48,323 nucleotides of DNA from Clostridia bacterium (GCA_017629175.1 JAGBXS010000049.1:1-48323); one strand, 5' to 3'; shown: positions 34,264 through 43,022, numbered from the stretch's first letter. The notes: generated from the letters alone by a model not told the origin. Numbers and translations: made by a program.

Positions 34264-35073
34264 ATGGTTCAGCAGATCGATCAGACGATTCTCGATAAAT
34301 TGCTCCCCAGAAAAGAGAATACTCACAAGGGCTCCTTCGGCACACTGGCCATGCTTTGCGGAAGTGAGGATATGCCCGGTGCGGCTTATCTTGCGGCATC
34401 GGGAGCACTGCGAAGCGGTGTGGGACTTTTGGCGGCCGCGGCAGACGGCGAGCTGAAACGTGTATTACAAAGCAGGATCGCTGAGCCAGTATGGATCTCC
34501 ACTGCATCCCTGCCTCATCCCACCGCAACGGCGTTTCTTTGCGGATGCGGTTTGGGACGTACTAAGGACGATCTTATGATAGAGCTTTTGCCCCGCATTC
34601 AAGTCCCTGCGGTTTACGATGCGGATTGCATAAACTTTTTATCGGCGCATATAGATGTTCTGGACGAACTATCCTCGACGGCGATACTTACCCCTCATCC
34701 CGCGGAATTCTCAAGATTGACGGGGCTCCCCGTATCGGAAATCCAAGAGCATCGCGAGGAATCAGCCGCTTTCTTTGCAAAAAAGCACGGTTGCGTTTTG
34801 GTTTTGAAGGGGCATAAAACCGTGGTGGCATCTCCCGACGGAGAGGTACTTGTGAACACCTCCGGCTGTAACGCCCTTGCCAAAGGCGGCAGCGGTGATG
34901 TGTTGGCAGGTGTTATTGCCTCTCTGCTGGCGCAAGGACACTCCCCCATGGAGTCTGCCTGCATCGGTGTTTACGCCCACGGTCTGGCAGGCGAGAATTT
35001 AGCCAAGCGGTACGGTATGCGGGGTGTATTGCCCTCCGACCTTCCGATGGAGATCGGCAGGATCTTAGGATAG
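34264..35073 (+). CDS. nnrD: ADP-dependent NAD(P)H-hydrate dehydratase
   Basis: Repairs hydrated NADH/NADPH back to the active cofactor. The 269 residues are the YjeF C-terminal, ribokinase-like domain alone: KGSFGTLAMLCGSEDMPGAA near 22, TPHPAEFSRL (143-152) and the nucleotide-site KGGSGDVLAG (207-216, with catalytic D212). The N-terminal epimerase domain (NnrE) usually fused in bacteria is absent, and no separate nnrE is seen in the window. It opens a three-gene unit with a lipoprotein and alr, an order known in clostridia. Confidence 0.92.
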   Translation: MVQQIDQTILDKLLPRKENTHKGSFGTLAMLCGSEDMPGAAYLAASGALRSGVGLLAAAADGELKRVLQSRIAEPVWISTASLPHPTATAFLCGCGLGRTKDDLMIELLPRIQVPAVYDADCINFLSAHIDVLDELSSTAILTPHPAEFSRLTGLPVSEIQEHREESAAFFAKKHGCVLVLKGHKTVVASPDGEVLVNTSGCNALAKGGSGDVLAGVIASLLAQGHSPMESACIGVYAHGLAGENLAKRYGMRGVLPSDLPMEIGRILG

Positions 35074-35106
35074 CTTCGTATCATTTTTGAAACGGAACGA
35101 TCTGAT

Positions 35107-35616
35107 TTGAAAAGAATTTTTCCCTTGCTTTTGTTATGCGTTATGCTTTGCGGATGTGCGGGCGGTTCAAAGCAGAAGGATCCCCTGAAAAATCTATCGG
35201 AGATCACCTTCTCTACCGACGGACTTGTCTGCGTTTTAACCATCCATGACGGTGGATGCACCTTTGGATTCCAAGAACCTAAAACCCTTAAAGAGCTTAC
35301 CGTCGCCTACGACGGCAAGGAGATGACGGCACGGTACGGTAAAATCGAGACCAAGGTGCCGGATTCGTTTTTAGGAAGAATATTGCCTGTTTATCGGTTG
35401 ATCAAAGCATTTAAGGACAATCCTCCGGAGCAATCGGAGGGAAATATCCGCAGGATTGCTATTGACGAACGGGAGTTTTTATTGTATTATGATGCAGAGA
35501 GTGATCGTATCACTCGTCTGGAAGTGAAAGGAGCCGACGGCGCGTACAGTTACGACGTGCTTTCTTACATAGAACATGACAACACAAAGAGTGCGGGTTC
35601 AGATCTCTACCCGTAA
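35107..35616 (+). CDS. Small lipoprotein of unknown function
   Basis: A 169-residue exported lipoprotein. The N-terminus MKRIFPLLLLCVMLCGCAGG has a short basic start, a hydrophobic core and a lipobox with the modified Cys at 17. The rest is a soluble, mostly beta domain (EITFSTDGLVCVLTIHDGGCTFGFQEP, REFLLYYDAESDRITRLEVKG). The start is TTG at 35107 with a weak ribosome site. It lies between nnrD and alr and overlaps alr by 41 nt. Bacillus also has a lipoprotein gene (ydcC) before alr, but similarity to it is not evident. Confidence 0.82.
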   Translation: MKRIFPLLLLCVMLCGCAGGSKQKDPLKNLSEITFSTDGLVCVLTIHDGGCTFGFQEPKTLKELTVAYDGKEMTARYGKIETKVPDSFLGRILPVYRLIKAFKDNPPEQSEGNIRRIAIDEREFLLYYDAESDRITRLEVKGADGAYSYDVLSYIEHDNTKSAGSDLYP

Positions 35617-36676
35617 GATCAAAGAGAATTATCTCCATCTGCAAAGCTTGGTTCCAAAGGACTGCAAGGTTTTGGCGGTGGTAAAGGCGGATGCCTACGG
35701 ACACGGTGCCGCCGAAGTCTGCAATATGCTTTACCAAACGGGTTGTCGTTATTTTGCGGTAGCCTGCATCGAGGAGGCGCTCCATCTCCGCGAAAACGGT
35801 ATCGGCGGGAATATTTTGATCCTCGGGAATACAGATCCCTCCTACGTAAAGCAGTTACAGGAATTTGATCTGATCCAAACGGTGGACAGCGAGGAATACG
35901 CTTTACAGCTTTCTGCGTTCGGAACCGTTCGCGTTCACGTAAAGGTTGACACAGGAATGTCCCGTCTCGGATTGTATTGCCACCGGGAAACAGATATTGA
36001 TGCTACCGCATCCGCGGTTTCTGCCATCGCTTCTCTACCCGGGATCTCCGTAGAAGGTATTTTTACACATTTTGCTGACAGCGACGGCGTGACCGAAGAT
36101 TTTACCCGCAAGCAATTCGGGCTGTTCTCCGACTTATTGAAAAAACTGGAGGAAATGGGTGTCGACGTGGGAATTCGTCACTGCTGTAACAGTGCGGGCA
36201 TCCTTCGTTTCCCTGAAATGCATTTGGATATGGTGCGTGCGGGATTGGTTCTTTATGGACTGATGCCCTCCCCTTACGTAAGAGACGAGGCTTTACGGCC
36301 TGCCATGACCCTGATCGCAAGAGTATCTGCGGTAAATACCCTTCTTCCCGGAGATGCGGTGTCTTACGGCGGTGTTTACCGTGCGGAAAAGCCCATGCGA
36401 GTGGCTGTGCTTTCCATTGGGTACGCCGACGGACTTTCCAGAGTACTTTCCGGCAATCTCTCCGTTAACATCGGCGGAAGAGAGGTCAAGCTGATCGGCA
36501 GGATCTGTATGGATCTCTGTATGGCAGATCTTGGCAACGTTCCCTGTGAGCCCGGAGATGAAGCCGTGATCTTTGATTCTCCTGAGAAGATAGAAGAAAT
36601 GGCGGCTAAGATGGGTACCATCAACTACGAGGTGATCTGCTCCTTGAAAAAGCGGGTTGCCATTGAATACGTGTAG
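35576..36676 (+). CDS. alr: Alanine racemase
   Basis: PLP enzyme interconverting L- and D-alanine for peptidoglycan. The 366 residues are normal. The PLP lysine is K37 in AVVKADAYGHG; the second catalytic residue is Y264 in VSYGGVYRAEKP; VDTGMSRLG and SIGYADGLSR are also typical. The ATG lies inside the end of the lipoprotein gene and has no clear ribosome site, so translational coupling is likely. A hairpin follows. Spore-formers often have a second, spore-associated alr, and this could be either type. Confidence 0.96.
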   Translation: MTTQRVRVQISTRKIKENYLHLQSLVPKDCKVLAVVKADAYGHGAAEVCNMLYQTGCRYFAVACIEEALHLRENGIGGNILILGNTDPSYVKQLQEFDLIQTVDSEEYALQLSAFGTVRVHVKVDTGMSRLGLYCHRETDIDATASAVSAIASLPGISVEGIFTHFADSDGVTEDFTRKQFGLFSDLLKKLEEMGVDVGIRHCCNSAGILRFPEMHLDMVRAGLVLYGLMPSPYVRDEALRPAMTLIARVSAVNTLLPGDAVSYGGVYRAEKPMRVAVLSIGYADGLSRVLSGNLSVNIGGREVKLIGRICMDLCMADLGNVPCEPGDEAVIFDSPEKIEEMAAKMGTINYEVICSLKKRVAIEYV

Positions 36677-36679
36677 AAA

Positions 36680-36705
36680 AAAGCTCCCCGAGCATGGGGA
36701 GCTTT
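36680..36705. terminator. Terminator between alr and the metallophosphoesterase
   Basis: AAAGCTCCCC and GGGGAGCTTT form a 10-bp stem around 6 nt between two convergent genes. On the minus strand it runs into six T residues, so it is strongest for the metallophosphoesterase gene; on the plus strand only three T residues follow. Confidence 0.82.
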
Positions 36706-36710
36706 CAAAT

Positions 36711-37565
36711 TTATGCAGGAATAAATCTTAACAAGGCGCAGGCGCCCACCATGGCACTGGAGCAACAGATCTGCTTCTTCCCGGGGGCAAACTCGGAGAT
36801 ATGGTGTCCGTGAACGTGTCCGCACAGGATCAATGCAATGGGACAAGAGTCCTCCTGCAGATATGCAAGAAACTCTGCGCTCTCGGGATCCACATCATCC
36901 CCGCCCAACAGGAAGTAAGGATCGAAAATAGCAGTCTCTGCCGTGTTGTAAGGCGTTTTCACGGGGATGTGCATCACAAGCACGGGAATGTTGCCCGATC
37001 GGCTTTCTTCCGCTGCGCAGGCTTTCACCGCGTCTGCCAGTTCTTTCGTGATCTTTTTGCGGGAATTATCGATTCCAAGCAAAGCAACTTTACCGACTCG
37101 CATGATCCGCACAAGGTCGCTTCCGGTGTAAGGCAGGTAAAATTCATCGTTGCCTACCTCATGGTTGCCGCGAACCCACATATAAGGAACCGTTACCTCT
37201 CCTAAAGCATCCCCAAGGAAATCAATGGTCTCTTTGTTGAAATCGTTGAGCATATCCCCTGTCATCAAAAAGCCTCCGGGCTTTTTTTCGTTGACCAAGG
37301 AAACATACTTGGGTAAAGCCTCCTCCGGCTGGATGAGGTGGGGCTCGTCATAGGCGTCGCCGTAAAGCTGAGCGAAGGAAATGCGCACGCCCTTCCAAGC
37401 ATTGCGCTGCTTTTCGGCAAATGCCTTCCATTCCTCGGTGCTGTTCTCGTTGGAGTAAATGAGGTGAAGGTCGGAAATTTGGAATACGGTTTCTTCCTTA
37501 TCCAAGCCTTTCAAGGGAATTACGTGTTCTTTCACCTGAAAATAAGGATCATTTGTGTAGAACAT
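36711..37565 (-). CDS. Calcineurin-like metallophosphoesterase
   Basis: A 284-residue cytosolic enzyme with the complete dinuclear-metal motif set: SDLHL (D32, H34), TGDMLND (103-104), RGNHE (133-136), MHIPV and GHVHGHH near 246. The substrate is not predictable; relatives act on phospholipids, cyclic nucleotides or proteins. An AAAGGAG site is 7 nt before the ATG. The gene has a strong promoter 180 nt upstream, giving an unusually long leader. Confidence 0.9.
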   Translation of the reverse strand: MFYTNDPYFQVKEHVIPLKGLDKEETVFQISDLHLIYSNENSTEEWKAFAEKQRNAWKGVRISFAQLYGDAYDEPHLIQPEEALPKYVSLVNEKKPGGFLMTGDMLNDFNKETIDFLGDALGEVTVPYMWVRGNHEVGNDEFYLPYTGSDLVRIMRVGKVALLGIDNSRKKITKELADAVKACAAEESRSGNIPVLVMHIPVKTPYNTAETAIFDPYFLLGGDDVDPESAEFLAYLQEDSCPIALILCGHVHGHHISEFAPGKKQICCSSAMVGACALLRFIPA

Positions 37566-37588
37566 CGATATGCTCCTTTCAAAAAAAA

Positions 37589-37735
37589 TTATTTAAGAGT
37601 GATACCGGAAGCCCACTGAAAGATTTCATCGTTCAGCTCATCGCCTGCTCATTCGTAACGGTGATATTCACGATCCAGAATGCATCATCGGCCAAGATGA
37701 TCACCGCACCATAATATGTTAAAAAACCGAACGAT
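37589..37735 (-). other. Long leader with possible broken reading frame
   Basis: This stretch lies between the promoter at 37,745-37,773 and the metallophosphoesterase gene and is expected to be transcribed. It looks protein-like but broken. From a GTG near 37,704 a frame reads VIILADDAFWIVNITVTNEQ before stopping at 37,633. A second frame then reads GDELNDEIFQWASGITLK and stops at 37,589. One base change in length would join them. It may be a decayed small gene, a leader peptide or coincidence. No riboswitch or convincing terminator fold was seen. Confidence 0.3.
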
Positions 37736-37744
37736 GTTGAAATC

Positions 37745-37773
37745 AGTATACCATACGCAAGGTATAAATACAA
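37745..37773 (-). promoter_or_regulatory. Promoter of the metallophosphoesterase gene
   Basis: Minus strand: TTGTAT, 17 bp, TATACT, with TG one base before the -10 (extended -10). The predicted leader to the ATG at 37,565 is about 170 nt. Confidence 0.7.
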
Positions 37774-37873
37774 GTACCTTGTTTCCATTTTTTTTGCAAA
37801 AAAAGACAGTGTTTCCGAAAGATCCTTTTGAAAAAATACTGCTCGCGAATTCTGTGTTTTTCTACGTAAAATA

Positions 37874-37902
37874 TTTACTTTTGTTTTATGATGTGATATA
37901 AT
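37874..37902 (+). promoter_or_regulatory. Promoter of the MFS transporter gene
   Basis: Plus strand: TTTACT, 17 bp, TATAAT with an extended -10 TG. The leader is about 25 nt. The 100 bases between this and the opposite promoter at 37,773 hold nothing I recognise. Confidence 0.78.
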
Positions 37903-37934
37903 CACGAGAAATCTTTTGTGGATGACGGTATTTT

Positions 37935-39164
37935 ATGGATCATAAGAAAAGAAGCGCCGCCTCGCTGATCTTTCTCTGCTGGGCGGTATATGCCTGCTCT
38001 TATCTTGGAAAATTGAATTATGCCGCCAACATCGTACCTCTGATGTCCCACTACGGTGTAAATCACGGGCAAGCCGGTTTGGTAAGCAGTTATTTTTCCG
38101 TGGCTTACGCCATCGGACAGGTAGTCAACGGCATTTTATGTAAGAAATACAATTTGCGCATAACGGTGTTTGGCGCCTTGACGGTTTCCGCCACCATCAA
38201 TCTTTGCGTTGGGTTTGCTCCGAATTTTGAGATCTTACGCTTTTTGTGGATGCTTAACGGCTTTGCCACCTCTCTGCTTTGGCCCTGCTTGGTACGGTTG
38301 CTTTCCGAATCGCTGGACGCCAAGGATCTGGGAAAGGCGGTGGTGGCCATGGGTACCACCACGGCACTGGGAACCTTTACCATCTATGGGATCAGTGCCG
38401 GGTTCGCCTTGTTTAACGGCTTTAAGTGGGTGTTCATCCTTTCTGCCGTAGCGGTCTACGGGGCGGCCATCTTCTGGCTGTTTACGGTGAAAAAGCGAGT
38501 AAACGGTGTGGTGCGCAGTGATGTGTCGGAAAGCAAGAGCAATGCCTCGGAAGCAATCAAAAAGACCTCTCCCGGGAAAGCGCTTCTCGTCTGCGCGGCC
38601 ATTCTGGCGGTGTTCGGAATCTTTACCAACCTGGTAAAGGACGGGCTTTCCGGATGGGTACCCTCCATTTTGAAGGAAGAATACGGAATGGGTGACTCCC
38701 TCTCCATTCTGTTGACCTTAGCGCTCCCCTTGGTCTCTATGTTCGGCAGTGCCTTCTCCGTGAAGGCGCAAAAGAGACTCCCGGATTTTGTTCTGCTTTG
38801 CGGCGCGCTGTTCGGAGGGTCTGCTGTGGTACTGTTGGGCATTACGGCAGGCTTAAAGGAAGGCCTTCTGCCGTTGTTGTTTGCAGGCTTTGCACTGGTT
38901 TGCTTCTTAATGGCAACGGGCAACAGTGTGATCACCAGCATGTTTCCTATGTTCATGAAGGGAAAAATGAATTCTGGGATGCTTGCCGGTGTACTCAACG
39001 GGTTTTGCTACGTTGGCAGTACGTTAAGCTCCTACGGGCTGGGAGCCTTGGCAGATCACTTTGGTTGGGAAGCGGTGTTTACCGTACTGACTGCCGCTTG
39101 CGCAGGGTGCTTGGTGCTGGCAATGCTCTACGGCGCAGGAAAACGCGTCATAAAAAACAAATAA
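37935..39164 (+). CDS. MFS permease, organophosphate:phosphate antiporter type
   Basis: A 409-residue transporter with about 12 membrane helices and a charged central loop near residues 185-215. The beginning (SLIFLCWAVYACSYLGKLNYAANIVPLM) and SSYFSVAYAIGQVVNGILCKKYNLR resemble the GlpT/UhpT-like branch of the major facilitator superfamily, whose members exchange sugar phosphates or glycerol phosphate for phosphate; other branches carry sugar acids. The substrate cannot be fixed. The ribosome site is weak (GGATGACGG). A shared terminator follows. Confidence 0.88.
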   Translation: MDHKKRSAASLIFLCWAVYACSYLGKLNYAANIVPLMSHYGVNHGQAGLVSSYFSVAYAIGQVVNGILCKKYNLRITVFGALTVSATINLCVGFAPNFEILRFLWMLNGFATSLLWPCLVRLLSESLDAKDLGKAVVAMGTTTALGTFTIYGISAGFALFNGFKWVFILSAVAVYGAAIFWLFTVKKRVNGVVRSDVSESKSNASEAIKKTSPGKALLVCAAILAVFGIFTNLVKDGLSGWVPSILKEEYGMGDSLSILLTLALPLVSMFGSAFSVKAQKRLPDFVLLCGALFGGSAVVLLGITAGLKEGLLPLLFAGFALVCFLMATGNSVITSMFPMFMKGKMNSGMLAGVLNGFCYVGSTLSSYGLGALADHFGWEAVFTVLTAACAGCLVLAMLYGAGKRVIKNK

Positions 39165-39171
39165 AAACAGT

Positions 39172-39200
39172 AAAAGCCGTCGGGAAAACCGACGGCTTTT
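39172..39200. terminator. Bidirectional terminator
   Basis: AAAAGCCGTCGG and CCGACGGCTTTT form a perfect 12-bp stem around a 5-nt loop between the convergent MFS and FliB-like genes. Both strands end the stem in T residues. Confidence 0.9.
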
Positions 39201-39203
39201 GTG

Positions 39204-40100
39204 TTATAAAAACAATTCTTTCAAGGCCTCTGTATTCTCCGTGGAGTACTCGATCTCCTCGGAGAGGATGCGGGCGAGATCTGCAATGGGAAGCGCGGGA
39301 TGCTTGGTGGCCATAGATGCCAGAAGGCGCTCACACAGCAGGCAGAAGCCTAAAGCGGCGCGGAATTCCTCGTAGCTTTCCGCGGGAGTACAGTGACGGA
39401 AGATGAAATACGCAAGGGCACGTTCCAGAGGTTTCGCACAGTCCGCAGGAGGCTCTGTATGGTTCTGATAACAAGCAAACAGCTCTTTGTGTGCTTCCGT
39501 CAAATATTCCAGGGAAACAAGCTGAGCGCGCCAGAAATCATCCGTGTTGTCACAAGGAGAAACATCATACAGGCGGCCGATCTCCTCCAGCTTTGCGGAG
39601 CGGGAAATGGTCTCATGGGAAAGGATGCGATAAAGGGTATCTCTACGGGGCAAGGCATCGAAGAAGAACTCCTCCGGGTCACCGTCCTCATGGGAAACCT
39701 CATAAAAGGCATCGTATCCGTCGGAGGAAAGGATCAAGCGGCAGGCCTCCTCGCAGGACATCCCCAAGCCCACCTCCATGCCCTTTGCGGTGGTGTGGTA
39801 AAAGCGGGGATGCTCACGGCAGATCTCGCAAAGAGAGGACTCCCCTGCTTCTATGATAAGCTTGCAAAGCCCGTTCTCGTTCAAGTGGGGACAACGGTCT
39901 CCCGCAGTTAAGGCGAAATGGGGATCGTCTTGGTAGGAGATGCTGTTGCGAACAGCCTCTCCATAAGGGTGGGTCATGGTTTCATAATGAGCGAGGGTAT
40001 CGGGGTCGATATCGATCTCCCAACCTACACAGCAGCTATGTTGACAGCGGTCTGCAATGCAGGCGAAGTCCTTGTAGTAGGAAGGCGCAAAAAGCTTCAT
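39204..40100 (-). CDS. Flagellin lysine-N-methylase FliB homologue
   Basis: A 298-residue protein with the FliB cysteine cluster: CIADRCQHSCCVGWEIDID (C14, C19, C23, C24), then RCPHLNENGLCKL and SSLCEICREHPRFY, resembling YkgJ-type metal/iron-sulfur domains. FliB methylates lysines of flagellin in Salmonella; members in gut clostridia are common even in non-motile strains, so the target here may differ. Family members are often 350-400 residues, so the C-terminus is short. It starts 7 nt after the GH3 stop codon without a clear ribosome site. Confidence 0.85.
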   Translation of the reverse strand: MKLFAPSYYKDFACIADRCQHSCCVGWEIDIDPDTLAHYETMTHPYGEAVRNSISYQDDPHFALTAGDRCPHLNENGLCKLIIEAGESSLCEICREHPRFYHTTAKGMEVGLGMSCEEACRLILSSDGYDAFYEVSHEDGDPEEFFFDALPRRDTLYRILSHETISRSAKLEEIGRLYDVSPCDNTDDFWRAQLVSLEYLTEAHKELFACYQNHTEPPADCAKPLERALAYFIFRHCTPAESYEEFRAALGFCLLCERLLASMATKHPALPIADLARILSEEIEYSTENTEALKELFL

Positions 40101-40107
40101 GGAGAAA

Positions 40108-42108
40108 TTACCCGATCATATCCACGCCGACGCGGCGGATGGTATAGTCCTTGCCGTTGGTATGGAGGATGGTGCCCTGCAGGCGAATATCCTGGGAGGA
40201 AGAGCCTACCAAGATATGGTACTTGCCGTCTTCCGCAACCCAGCGGTGAAGCGAAACGTTGTAATAGGAAAGGTCGCGCTCTGTCAGCGTAAAGGAAACG
40301 GATTGGGTCTCCCCGGGAGCAAGGCGAAGTTTTTTAAACTTTTTCAGTTCCTTGACGGGCTTGGGAACGGTGGATACGGGGTCGCAGATATACAGCTGAG
40401 CCACTTCTGCGCCGTAAAGGCTGCCGTTGTTGGTCACGTCAAAGGAAACCTGCCAGCCGTCCTCTTTCTTTTCTACGGAAAGATTGCTGTACCAGAAAGA
40501 GGTATAGGACAAGCCGTGGCCGAAGGGGAACAAGATCTCCTCCGGATGGAGGTCATAGTAACGGTATCCTACACGGAAACGCTCGGTATATTCGATATAA
40601 TGACCGTTGCCGGGATATTGCAGATCTGTACGGGGTTCCTTGGGGAAGGTCTCGGAAAGCTTGCCGGAGGGATTGACCTTACCGGTCAGAACGTCGGCGA
40701 TGGCACCGCCTGCGGCTTCTCCGGCCAGCCACATCTGCACAATAGCGTGGGCGTTACGAGTGTCTTCGTCAAAGACGACGGCACTGCCGGACTGGCAGAC
40801 GACGATGGTGGGCTTACCGGTACGGATGGCGGCCTCTACGTACATATCGTAGTTGGGGTTCATACGCAGGGTACGGCGGTCGAACTTCTCGGTATCCTCG
40901 GATTCCTGGGCACCAACGAACAGCAAGACTGCATCCGCCTGACGGGCAAAATCCATAAACTCACCCAGCTTGGGCCACAGCATCTCCTTGGAGTAGGCGG
41001 CTTTTTGATAATACTCCCCGTAGAGGAATTCCGTTTCGGGGAGAAGCTTTTTCAGTTCTTCCAAGGGGCTGTCGGTATATTCGGGGGTTTGCAGTACCTC
41101 GGCACTTCCCTGGCCGGAATACAAGGGGTTGACGGCGTATTCACCGACGACAGCGATCTTCTTGTATTTCTCGGAGGTGAGGGGGAGAACTTCATCGCGG
41201 TTTTGCAGAAGAACGATGCTTCCTGCGGCGATCTCGCGAACCAAGCTGTGCTGGGCATCTCTGTCGTAAGGCTTCTTCTCGGGGATAGCGCGGGTAGCGA
41301 AGGGCAGGACACGTTCCACGGCGGCGTCGATCTGCTCCATGGTCACATCCCCGTTTTCCAGCCCGGCCTTTAACTGTTCCAAAATGATCCAGTTATTGGG
41401 CATTTCCAGGTCAAGGCCTGCGGCAACGGCTTTGGCAATGTTATGGACGGCACCCCAGTCGGAGACTACCATGCCCTCGTAGCCCCACTCTTCTTTTAAG
41501 ATCTCGGTGAGAAGCTGTTTGTTCTCGGAGCACCAGATGGAATTGACCTTGTTGTAGGCGCACATGATGCCGGTGGGGTTTCCTTTTTCCACGGCGATCT
41601 CAAAGGGACGGAGGTAGATCTCCCGCATGGTACGCTCATCCGCATCAACGCTGGCGTCCAGACGGTATTTTTCCTGGTTGTTCATGGCGTAGTGCTTCAA
41701 GCAGGTGGCAACGCCTTGATCCTCCGCACCGCGGATGTAGCCTGCAACGATCTCCCCTGCCAAAACGGGATCTTCGGAAACGTACTCAAAGTTTCTGCCG
41801 CAGAGAGGGGTGCGCTTGATGTTCACGCCAGGGCCGAGAATCATCTGCACGTCATGCTCAATGCAATCGTCGCCGATCCCCTTGCCCATTTTATAGGCGG
41901 CTTCTACGTCCCATGAGGCGCCCAGACAGCAGAGGTTGGGAAAATGGGTACAGTTGTCCTCTCTATTGCTGCGAACGCCGTGAGGGCCGTCCGCGAGGTT
42001 CTTGCCCTTGATGCCCAAACGGGAGATCTCAGCAGTGGCCATAGAGGCGGCACCGGTGAGCAGGGCGGCTTTTTCTTCTAAGGTGAGTTGGCTGAGGATG
42101 GTTTTCAT
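40108..42108 (-). CDS. Glycoside hydrolase family 3 (beta-glucosidase-like)
   Basis: A 666-residue cytosolic enzyme with no signal peptide, hydrolysing terminal beta-linked sugars. The N-terminal barrel shows ADGPHGVR near 40, GRNFEYVSEDP (104-114), the substrate-binding KHY (138-140) and the nucleophile D217 in VVSDWGAVHN. The alpha/beta sandwich domain covers about 290-510 and a fibronectin III-like domain closes the protein (YAKEVAQLYI-type region reads GAEVAQLYICDP). The GGAG site is close to the ATG. It sits between an unknown gene (17 nt) and the FliB homologue (7 nt). Confidence 0.93.
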   Translation of the reverse strand: MKTILSQLTLEEKAALLTGAASMATAEISRLGIKGKNLADGPHGVRSNREDNCTHFPNLCCLGASWDVEAAYKMGKGIGDDCIEHDVQMILGPGVNIKRTPLCGRNFEYVSEDPVLAGEIVAGYIRGAEDQGVATCLKHYAMNNQEKYRLDASVDADERTMREIYLRPFEIAVEKGNPTGIMCAYNKVNSIWCSENKQLLTEILKEEWGYEGMVVSDWGAVHNIAKAVAAGLDLEMPNNWIILEQLKAGLENGDVTMEQIDAAVERVLPFATRAIPEKKPYDRDAQHSLVREIAAGSIVLLQNRDEVLPLTSEKYKKIAVVGEYAVNPLYSGQGSAEVLQTPEYTDSPLEELKKLLPETEFLYGEYYQKAAYSKEMLWPKLGEFMDFARQADAVLLFVGAQESEDTEKFDRRTLRMNPNYDMYVEAAIRTGKPTIVVCQSGSAVVFDEDTRNAHAIVQMWLAGEAAGGAIADVLTGKVNPSGKLSETFPKEPRTDLQYPGNGHYIEYTERFRVGYRYYDLHPEEILFPFGHGLSYTSFWYSNLSVEKKEDGWQVSFDVTNNGSLYGAEVAQLYICDPVSTVPKPVKELKKFKKLRLAPGETQSVSFTLTERDLSYYNVSLHRWVAEDGKYHILVGSSSQDIRLQGTILHTNGKDYTIRRVGVDMIG

Positions 42109-42125
42109 ATTTGGTCTCCTGTTGG

Positions 42126-42989
42126 TTAGGCTTTAGGTGTGTATGTTACGGAATGAATCTCGAAACGGACGGTAGGATCTGCGGCCACGGTGAGCAAGGA
42201 ATCCTCGTAAAAGGCTTTGGCTTGTTCCAACGCTTCGATAGAAGTGTAGCGGATCTCGGGTGCATGATCGAACCAGTATTCGTAGCCTTTGCGATCGGAT
42301 GCAAGCTGTTTGCAGACGGTGAAGGCGCGGAAATATCCTTTGAGGGCGTAGGAAAGCTCCAACGTTAAAACGGTGTTGGGCTTGGGGCTTTTGGCAATGG
42401 CGGCTTTCAGCTCCTCGTAGGAAGCAGCAGGGGGCAAGGGGAAGCCTTCGCACATACAGTAACGGCTTTTTGCCGCTACCATGGGTTGTTCCGATTCCAG
42501 ATCCCAGAAATCATTTTCATGGGTGAACACAAGAAGGTGCTCCATGGAAGGGTCGAAAACGTAGAGGTCCACGGGTAGCATAGCGTCTTCCAAATATTGA
42601 TCCAAGACTCCTAACCGCCGCTCCTCGTACCATTCGTATTCAATACGTTCTGCCAAGTCCATGGGGGTTGCTTGAATCACTTCCCCAAAGCGGCATTCAC
42701 CTTCGATGGTGAAGCCTTGACCGTGCTCCCGTGTCGGCTCTGACATAGCGTAAACGTTGCCGTTCATGCCTTTCAAAAATGCCAGTGCGCGATCGAAGGA
42801 GATGGCTTGGTAGGGAGGCATTTTATCCCAAAGGAGCAAGCGATCATAACTCAAGGGATGTCCTTGGGCGGCGTTTCTTTCGATCCAATCCCTGTGGTGA
42901 AGCTCAAATTCGGCTTCGGTGTAAACAAATTTCGCATTAAAATTTTTGCGGATCTCCTCGTGGTTTTCTAAAAGCGTAACGTTTAGCAT
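42126..42989 (-). CDS. Unknown protein before the GH3 gene
   Basis: A 287-residue soluble protein I do not recognise. It is acidic and rich in Trp, Tyr and Phe, with no signal or membrane helix. Notable stretches are RDWIERNAAQGHPLSYDRLLLWDKMPPYQAISF, ERIEYEWYEERRLGVLDQYLED and LLVFTHENDFWDLESEQP. An ATG at 42995 lies only 2 nt from the AAGGAG site; the ATG at 42987-42989 is 8 nt away and is preferred. It leads the unit with GH3 and the FliB homologue behind an extended -10 promoter. No function is proposed. Confidence 0.8.
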   Translation of the reverse strand: MLNVTLLENHEEIRKNFNAKFVYTEAEFELHHRDWIERNAAQGHPLSYDRLLLWDKMPPYQAISFDRALAFLKGMNGNVYAMSEPTREHGQGFTIEGECRFGEVIQATPMDLAERIEYEWYEERRLGVLDQYLEDAMLPVDLYVFDPSMEHLLVFTHENDFWDLESEQPMVAAKSRYCMCEGFPLPPAASYEELKAAIAKSPKPNTVLTLELSYALKGYFRAFTVCKQLASDRKGYEYWFDHAPEIRYTSIEALEQAKAFYEDSLLTVAADPTVRFEIHSVTYTPKA

Positions 42990-43022
42990 AGACATTGCTC
43001 CTTTCTAATGGATGTCTTTTTT

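Noticed and set aside
37633-37905. A 90-codon frame on the minus strand as a real gene
   Set aside because: Its first 60 codons cross the promoter at 37,745-37,773 and AT-rich non-coding sequence, and it lacks a ribosome site. Only the end is treated as a possible remnant.
40099-41373. A 424-codon open frame on the plus strand
   Set aside because: It is antisense to the GH3 gene, whose active-site motifs are intact.
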